This document shows, piece after piece, positions 56,562-64,000 of a stretch of 64,000 nucleotides of DNA. How positions within the stretch are numbered: position 1 is the first letter of the stretch; every line of letters starts with the position of its first letter. The stretch lies in NCBI GenBank assembly GCA_002007465.1, contig LNAC01000278.1, positions 1,526,333-1,590,332 of the forward strand. Direction: 5' to 3'. Under the pieces are notes generated by a model. The model was not told the DNA's origin, searched no databases, and worked only from the letters and a program-made list of their open reading frames with translations. The stretch comes from Ailurus styani. Taxonomy: Eukaryota > Chordata > Mammalia > Carnivora > Ailuridae. The translations under genes were made by a program, and so were the position numbers.

Positions 56562-57989
56562 AATCCAATCTTCTCATTACCTAGCTGAGCTGTATTTAGA
56601 CGGAGAATATAATAGGACACAAAGAAGGTGATTTGCAGATTGTACATTTAGGGCCTTATTTGTAGTGCCACTCAATAAATGGGTTGAACTGAACAGAATT
56701 CCTGGGATTAGAGAAAAAAAAACCTAAGCAAAGCAGAGGATTGGGAGCTTATAAATAGCTAGAGCCAGGAGGAACCAAATTTTAAGGGCTTCGAGGGAGG
56801 ATGAAAAGGAATCAAAGACCAATGCCCTGCCCCCATCCCAACAATGTGTCCTAGGTAGATAGTTCTAGGTAGTTCTCTCCGTGAACTGACCATTCACAAG
56901 GGCCTCAAGAAATTTCTCAGCCGTGTAGGTCCTCTCCCCAGAAAATAGATCCATGAGAGAGGAGTGTCTCCGAGGCTCTGAGTTTTGAGCATAAAAGGGA
57001 AGGGAGCCTGCTAGGTTAGAGCAAGCGGTGCATCCCATTCTGCACCCAGAACTGCTTGAAAAACTGTGCCCACAGTTTCTGTATTAGACCTGTTACAAGG
57101 CGTGTAGTCAAGTGGATGGGAATCTGGGACCATCTTGGTAAGAATAGGGCTCTCAGATTAGCTATGCTTGATACACAGAAACTGGTACTGGGGTATGTGA
57201 TATCTTGCATTGTCTAAAGAAAACACTGAAGGCTAGGCCGTGGCAAAATCTTGAGAATTTTAAAATTACTTTATATATTAAACATCAAATACATAAAGAA
57301 GTCAACAAGGAAAAATTATCAATAGAAGGCTTGTATTTTGGTTTTAACGTAAGTTCCTTTGAAGACAAAAGAATGGGAGAGAGCTACAATTTACGCCTGG
57401 CCATGACCTTTGGCCAGACATTCCTAGGGGTGTGGAATCTAAGAAATCCAAATGAAGGCATCTTCACAGACATATTGTTTTTGTTAGCCTATACTTTTGC
57501 CTTGAGGGAAATGTCCCTGACCCTCTTTCATGTCCTACTAATGGGATGCAGGACATAAAGGAAACTTCAGCCATCACTTTACTACCCCCAAACCCAATAT
57601 TTTGTTCAGGAGTGACCACACAACCCAAGGGGGTCAGTCTTTCTTGGATTCTGGACCCAGGAAAAGTTCTTTCTTTGAAAGGCACTGTGGGCTGTTAAAC
57701 TGGTTCTGAATCTATTCTACTCGGGACAAGAAATGCATACTTGTTCCAGTGTTCCTCTATTCACCAGGCTTTTCTATAACAACTCAAAAGTGAACTATCA
57801 TTTTTTCTACCAAAACATGGTATTCTGCATTCCTAAGCCAGAAATCAACAAATAAACAGTAGAAGCTATTAAAAATAGATTTCCTGCTTATATACGAAGA
57901 TCATGAAATCTATGTTGATTTTGGCAGGGATGGAGGGGGGGGACCTGCTCTGGTGTTTCCTTCTTTCAAAAGCTCTACACACATTCTGC
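56562..57989. other. No gene or recognised repeat
   Basis: CCACTCAATAAATGGGTTGA near 56670 suggests a worn L2 end. The rest is unassigned, including a 117-residue open frame at 57205-57558. Confidence 0.5.
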
Positions 57990-58640
57990 ATCTCTCTACT
58001 TATTCCCTACATCCCTGCTACTCCTGGTCCAATGGTCACCATCTCTCACCATGACTAAAATAGCCTCCTAATTCATCTCTGCTTCTCCTCTGGCTCCCCT
58101 ATGCTTTATTCTCTATGGAACTGCCAGAGATTAAAACGTGCAGCAGACATTCCCTTTCATTCTCCTGCTTAAAATTCTCTAAAGGCTTGTGATAAAATCC
58201 AAATTTCTAATCATTCCTTATTCACTCACCAGCCATACCAGCTTTCTTTCTGCTGTGTGAATGCATCACGCTCATTTCTTCCCGAGGGTCTGTTTGGTTC
58301 ATTCTGAGCGGTCTGCTGTGCCCCCCAGATTGGCTCAACTCAGGTCTTGCTTGAACACTACCTCCTCAAAGAGGAGGCAGGCTCCCCACTGGCTCCTCCT
58401 CCAATACACGATCATCCTCCACCACACGGTCTTATTTTACCATCTTCACAGCAATTACTCATACTCCCAATTAACTTGTTCATTTGTGTGTTTGACTGTT
58501 GTCTGCCTCTCTGTTCAAAACCAAGCTCCATGAGAGAAAGGATTTCACCCTGTTCACTGCTGTAATCCCAGTGTGCAGAACGGTGTTTCGCACATCACTT
58601 ATCACAGGTGCTCAATCAGTACTTGCTGAACAGATCAGTG
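57990..58640 (+). mobile_element. L2
   Basis: CTCTGGCTCCCCTATGCTTT, TTCTCCTGCTTAAAATTCTC, GATAAAATCCAAATTTCTAA, CTCAACTCAGGTCTTGCTTG and GGTGCTCAATCAGTACTTGC follow L2 through to its 3' end. Confidence 0.8.
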
Positions 58641-58734
58641 ACTGTCATTGTAGTTGCTAGATGTCCAGACCGTGGTCTGTGCTGGAGAAGATGCCGACTC
58701 TTCACCTTATAACATCTCAGGACTGCAAGAGACC

Positions 58735-58820
58735 AGCTAATCCAACCTCCCCACTTCACACATGAGAAATCTGAATTTCCCCGAGGTGACAGAGCCAGCA
58801 AGTGGTAGAACAGGTCTTTC
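58735..58820 (-). mobile_element. MIR-like or other ancient repeat
   Basis: CACTTCACACATGAGAAATC, GAGGTGACAGAGCCAGCAAG and GTAGAACAGG resemble antisense MIR/L3-type sequence. The family is not certain. Confidence 0.5.
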
Positions 58821-58859
58821 ATGTGCCCTGAAACATGCTGCTGACTCACCCTCCTAAAG

Positions 58860-60255
58860 GCCCTTCTTCTATCTCTGTACCCCACTTCTGAGGAGCCTGC
58901 CTTCCCCAATACATAATGAGCTTGCACCAGCTTCCTATGGAGCTGAGCTTCCTGCCTTCTGTTGCTTCTATATATAGCCAAATACCCATCTTGATCCATT
59001 TCCTTTTCCCTCTCTGTTCTTCAACTCACCTACCCCATATATATCCACAGCCTCCCACCCACAGAGCTTATCTCTTTCCCTGGCTCTGCAGGAACAGAAC
59101 TCCCTGCTTCCTCCCATCACTTTCTCCTTTGTACCCCCTTCCGCACTGTAGGTTTGGCACACCAACCCCACCTGCCACTGGTGCCAATATCTCCCTCTCC
59201 TGCCCCCAGGCTTTTTGGATTAAAAAAACAAAAACAAAAACAAAAACCAGAAAAAAAAATATAGGGCCTTAGAAATCTTCAGAGTTTTCTGTTGAACCTT
59301 ACCAAGTTCTGCTGTTTTGCTATCGTTCCTGCCTGGTATCCAACTGGGTACAAGCTCCGAGAAAGTCTGTTTTAGTAGAGTCCTTTCTTTCTGTGCAGTT
59401 CAATGTGTAAACCCTGCAGTACGTGCAGATCCTGCAACATGATCCAGTCTCTAGCTCACCACTGGCAGTAAAAGACAAAAAAGTGAGAGTCTCTCTTTCC
59501 CTTATTTTCTCTCCATCGTATCTTAGAAAAAGACCTATGTTAGTGAGCCATCCTTTCTATCCATCTAAGTGTCCTAATTAAGAAGGGGCAGAGGCCATGT
59601 GCTATACAGTACTGTGTAGACCCACAGAACCTCCCAGTGTTTCCCACACATGCTTGACTGATGCATAACGAAATGTATAGTGGCAAGACAGACAAGATAG
59701 GGAGAATGCCTACGAAAAAAATAATAGAGAAATGGATTGTTTTTCAGGCTTCTAGTTTGTCTGAAATTATGTGAAACACTGAGTTAAATGCTAATAGTAT
59801 ATGACAACTTGTAACTTTCAAAGTATCTTCCAGAATTACATCACTGCTAAAACCCACAAACATATCTGGCTTTAGATCTGTGACAACTTAAATATAAGTT
59901 TATAGTGATTTAGATGGAAATAATTCCACCAAGAATCCAGATGGCATCATAAACCACAACAGAGCAGATTAAGTGGTCTATGAAGTCATTCTTTGCTGTT
60001 ACCACACACTGAAATGTACAATATGTTTATTATTTAATGAATGCCACACTATTGCAGAATCTTGGAAACAAGACAAAACTAAAATGGTAAAATTTCATTC
60101 AACCAAAAATGGTTTCAGCTTTCTTTCATAGCTATTTTTTTAATAATGTGAAGTATAATATATATTAAAAAATATGTTGGATGGTTCCATATTCTGAAAT
60201 CAAAATGACCATAATTGACTGCATGCACAAAAATGTTTTTATGTGCATGTCCTTT
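58860..60255. other. No gene or recognised repeat
   Basis: Holds a CT-rich part (58980-59210) and an A-rich patch of AAAAAC units (59220-59265). No gene signals seen. Confidence 0.5.
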
Positions 60256-60337
60256 AAGTACTTGGTAACTTGGTAGTTGCTCACTTCATGGTAGCTAATG
60301 AAGTACTTGGTAGTTGCTCACTTCATGGTAGCTTATG
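60256..60337. repeat. Imperfect tandem duplication
   Basis: A unit starting AAGTACTTGG and containing TTGCTCACTTCATGGTAGCT is present twice, 45 bases then 37 bases. The first copy has eight extra bases (TAACTTGG), themselves a local repeat. One base differs near the end (CTAATG/CTTATG). Confidence 0.93.
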
Positions 60338-60849
60338 AAGAAGGGCCATGAAGGAGTGAAGGAGCCATGGGCTCCAGACTGGGTCTTGCCGAGAACTCTG
60401 TCCCTTTGGTTGAGTGAACTTCTCTGGACCTCAGTCTCTCATAAGGAGGCCTGGCAAGATCATGGATCTTCAACCAGTCACCATGATTCTGCAAGAGGCT
60501 CTGAGGTCTGACTTGTCAAAGATGAGCATGGCCGCTGCTCTGGGCTTGCCCATGGCTTTCAGCCACTCCTCACTTAACCTTGGGAAACCCTTCCCTACTT
60601 GGGCTTCAGGGAAATAAAAAAAGTCATTGTTCCTAAAATAATTATGGGAATCTAGCCCCCCAAATTTCACATGTCTTTTATACCGAATAAGAGTTGTCCT
60701 CTTCCCAGGCTTGTTTTGCCCCCCTCCCTTTGCCAACAATAACCAGCTTTCTTTTGGGTAACTCACCCCTTTCACCTTCTCAGGCAGACAGTTTGGGTGG
60801 GATTTCAGCCCCTGTCTCATTCGCCCCCAAACCTCTAGTTCTAAGAGTA

Positions 60850-61320
60850 GGTCTGAGATGGCTTAAGCAACATGGGAATAACCCTCATCGCTGGCCACAG
60901 CAATTGGCTGAAAGACAGGACTTTATTCCAACTGAAGACCATCAGACTGGAGACATTTGCTGGGGCTTCTGGGAAAAAAGCTTCACTCTCTTGGTCTCCT
61001 ACATGCTATAAGAGACCTTCTTCCCGACACACAGGCTAGTACAAAGATAGGAATCCAGGAGGGACTACTGGTTTTTCCCACCCTGAGAGGAGAACGTGGA
61101 GCTGACGGAAGCAGCACCACGGGGAGGGAGGCCAGTGGAGCTGACACTGCAGAAGACAGAGCAGAGAGACACTATTGCTAGTGAAATCCCGAGGTGGTTG
61201 GACCAAGTCTCACCCAGAAATAAGACTGAACGTTTCCCATGTTGTAAGTCAACAAATTCCCTTTATTGTTCAAGCCAATCTGGGGTTTAGTTTTTTACTT
61301 GCAGCTGAAACACCCTTCCT
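60850..61320 (+). mobile_element. Possible LTR-like repeat
   Basis: Only the end is suggestive: GTAAGTCAACAAATTCCCTT, TATTGTTCAAGCCAATCTGG and TTTACTTGCAGC resemble the same repeat as 2780-2966. The left boundary is a guess. Confidence 0.35.
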
Positions 61321-61346
61321 TTCAACTTTAAAACAATCTGAATTCA

Positions 61347-61490
61347 CGGTGCTTCAGTGGCTCAGTCAGTTAAGCATCTGACCCTTGATCCCAGCTCAGG
61401 TCTTGATCTCAGGGTCGTGAGTTCAAGCCCCACACTGGGCTTCATACTAGGCATGGAGCCTACTTAAAGAAAACAAATGAAAACAAAAAA
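61347..61490 (+). mobile_element. Older short SINE of the tRNA-Lys type
   Basis: GGTGCTTCAGTGGCTCAGTC ... GTGAGTTCAAGCCCCACAC ... GAGCCTACTTAAAGAAAAC is a diverged head-plus-short-body copy. Confidence 0.8.
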
Positions 61491-61584
61491 TGATATGGAT
61501 TTAAGACTTTTACCTTTTTAAAAAAGAAAATATATCAATATCATAGACAAACACTGAATTTCAGCGCTGTATTTTTCACTGTGA

Positions 61585-62345
61585 GCACAGATTCATTCAT
61601 TCATTTAAATACTCTAGTGCACCTACCAGGTGACAGGAACTGGGCTAGAAACACAAGAGTGGGTAAGACATTCATAAGGAATTCATTACAGTGTATGGCA
61701 GAGCGACACAGAAAAACTAGTCACTGCAGTCAGAGAGATTAATACAACAGGAGACATAATTATTAAATATAACGTCAGCACCAAGCAAGAAGTAATGGAC
61801 TATACTTCGATAAACTAAGTCAAGCTTTATGGAAGAGATACTTGATCTGACTGAGAAGGATATGAAATTTACCAAGCATAGCAGAGAGGGGGGAAAAGGG
61901 TCTTCCAGACATGTTCAGAGCAGTGACACATGAAATAGCATGGGATATTTGGGAAATTATGTTCTGGTATACCAAGAACGCAGCAGAGAGCAAAAGAAAA
62001 TGGAGTTGGAGAGGCAGGGCCTTCAAAGACATGCCGAGGAGTATGTACTCAAAGCTAAAGGCTACGAGGAGTCACTGAAGGATGATGAAAAGGGAGAGTG
62101 ATATGACCAGATCTGCATTTAGGAAGTACCACTCTGGCAGTACGAAGAAAGTGAACAGGAGGGGTGGGGCCACCCAGACAAGGGAAATCATTTAGCAGAT
62201 TCCTGATATATATCAGGAGAATGATGTTCAAGGTCTAAGGTGAGGGAATGGAGAGGGCAAATGGTAGAAAGGAGGGACTTAATGAGACTGGAGAGTTTGG
62301 GGTGATTCTTAGGTTTTTAGGGGGGTGAATGGTGAAAGGGGAAAC
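61585..62345 (-). mobile_element. L2
   Basis: CATTCATTCATTTAAATACT, AGGAACTGGGCTAGAAACAC, GTCTTCCAGACATGTTCAGA and GAGTGATATGACCAGATCTG follow L2 antisense. Confidence 0.75.
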
Positions 62346-62694
62346 AGACCAAGAACACATCATTACTGACTACGGTCTGGTTTTGAGCATAATTTTATGA
62401 GTCAGTGAAACACGAAGTACAAAATATATCAATGTTAGGAGATGTTACAGGCAATTTTTAGGTTGAAATGGGGGCAGACAGGGGCTTGATCCTAACACTG
62501 GGGCAACAGGTTGAACTGGCAGGTGGGTAGACAGAGCAAGACAAGCTTAGGATTCTAGGAAAAGGCAGCGTTCAGAAATGAAGATTCCAGGCAGGCCCCA
62601 GTGGATCTCGAGTGGCAGAGCCTGGAGCAGAGTCTCATTTGTCTTTGATAAGTCAGACCTGAGAGCCAGTTGTGGTGATCACGGTGGCTTTTTG

Positions 62695-62800
62695 AGGATC
62701 CCCTGACCTTGGCCAGGTCTCTGCTTCACAGTGAAAGAATAAGGTCCAGAGAGGCTAACTCGCCCAAGGGGGTAGAGCTGGTTATCAGCAGGCCCCAGTG
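62695..62800 (-). mobile_element. Probable MIR fragment
   Basis: AATAAGGTCCAGAGAGGCTA, CTCGCCCAAGG and GTAGAGCTGG resemble antisense MIR. Confidence 0.55.
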
Positions 62801-64000
62801 TGGAACCTATGGCTTCTTCACCCATAGGTCACTTCGTGCCACTTCCTCATCAGCTGCCATGAACTGAGCATCTATTATGTTCTTGAAGGACAAGTCAACA
62901 TCCCTCTGCACTCATCACTTTCACTTCCTTCCTATGCTCAGCTCTTTGGTCAATCCTGAAACTGCAAGTTCAATAGTCAGCCTCACTACTTGCATGGCTT
63001 GGAATGATGTTGTGGCTGGCAAGGGTCTAACTACCAGGTCCACAATTATTTCCTGGAGCCTAATGGCTAAAAGGGACCAAAGAACCTCCATCTGGGCAAA
63101 AGGGAGGACAAAGGGAAACAGGCTACACCCTGAATTTATGACAGCAACAAAAAATTATTGTTACATTAGGGCCCATAAGTGTGCACTTAAAAATTATGCT
63201 ATTTATGTAAATGTTTACATTCAAACACTGGCTATTAGAATGTATTTATTTTGCTTCAGAATGGAGAAACAGAAACACCATATTCTAAACTGCTACTGGC
63301 TCTGCGTGGTGTAAGAACCCCACACAAATTTAACTGGCATAGGGAAACCAGACAAATCACCAGAAGGCTGAAACAACGGAAGAAAGTTATTCAAACTTTC
63401 TTCAATTCCATCAATTCAGAATCTGATTCAGAGAAAGTTTAACCTGCCTTTGTTGTAGACAGGAAGAATGGGATAATTAGGATTTAGGAAGGAATTCAAA
63501 AGATTAAGCTATTTAAAATACATCAGAACACTGTGTACATCTATCTGATACAGTGTTTTGAAAATAATCTTTTATTCACTGAGATAGCCACATCAGGATC
63601 TCTATTTGCAATAAACTACAAACACTTCCTTATTCAGGTATTTCACTTATTTAGAATGGCCTTCGCCAAATTAGAGGTATTCTTTATCTATGCCTATAAT
63701 TGAATATAGTCAAGGTCCACCATAAAGAAGAAAAGTGCTTATATATGTTAGTTACACTCTAAAAATGTAAATCATGAGTCTAACCTAATTTACAAACCGC
63801 AACGAAACCCTACAATTGCAACTATATAATTTCCAAACGTATTTCTGTTAGAATTGCTTAGGAATTATGAAAAAGAGTTAGCAAATGCATTAAAGTTACA
63901 ATTTTCCCTAAGTTATAGCAGTTTCAGTCCACTGCGTGAAGTTAGCACCCCACCTTGTGGAAAAGAGTAGGTGCTGTTGAGTGCAAGCACGCCATGTTAA
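62801..64000. other. No gene or recognised repeat
   Basis: About 1.2 kb of AT-rich sequence. The 145-residue open frame at 62877-63314 has no familiar protein sequence. Confidence 0.5.

Larger units (their letters stand above)
54067..64000 (-). other. ALG14: ALG14 upstream intron (gene-sense 5' side of the exon)
   Basis: Sequence to the right of the exon lies upstream in gene direction. I looked for the preceding coding segment, which should encode the conserved GSGGHTTE-type glycosyltransferase start, and for a GC-rich first exon. I recognised neither, so the stretch is inferred to be intron. It carries L1, L2, MIR and SINE copies listed separately. That it is all a single intron is inference. 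Confidence 0.6.

Overview
The window is nuclear DNA of a carnivoran mammal, most likely a mustelid (ferret, mink, marten or otter type). About 34 copies of the carnivore tRNA-Lys-derived SINE (SINEC) are present. Many are nearly identical and carry a subtype with tandem GGCAG/AGAGAGG motifs and an A-rich tail ending in AAATAAATAAAATCTTT. I associate that subtype with Mustelidae from memory and have not searched it. There are no bacterial-type genes, operons or CRISPR arrays.

One coding exon can be supported. It is an internal exon of ALG14 on the minus strand (53935-54066), encoding 44 residues that match residues 97-140 of human ALG14, with a consensus splice site at each end. The other ALG14 exons were not found by eye, so most of the window is read as ALG14 intron, or intron plus gene flank. 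The gene runs right to left: upstream intron lies at higher coordinates and downstream intron at lower ones.

The rest is layered transposon debris. 1-5.8 kb holds SINEs, MIR, MER5A and a MaLR-like LTR piece. 5.8-9.0 kb has two related, same-direction LTR-type repeats about 1 kb apart, each hit later by a different retroposon. 9.3-12.3 kb has L2 and MIR. 12.35-15.04 kb is a nearly end-to-end Tigger1-type DNA transposon with a dead transposase and three nested SINEs. 15-25 kb has MIR, L2, SINEs and microsatellites. 25.0-26.9 kb is a cluster of L1 3' ends, one of them a younger insertion with a duplicated 3' end around a single N. 27.8-30.8 kb is a U6 snRNA copy fused directly to a 5'-truncated L1. 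31-42 kb is relatively repeat-poor. 42.8-47.4 kb is a second long L1 with nested elements. 47.7-53 kb has MIR, L2 and SINEs. 53.9-54.1 kb is the exon. 55-64 kb has L1, L2, SINEs and MIR.

There are two runs of N (3017-3183, 19808-19859), both in SINE A-tracts, and one single N at 26074. I see no convincing new biological system. The points most worth a second look are the U6-L1 chimera, the duplicated L1 3' end at the single N, the paired LTR repeats, the nested Tigger1 history, and a SINE whose tail is a TG microsatellite.
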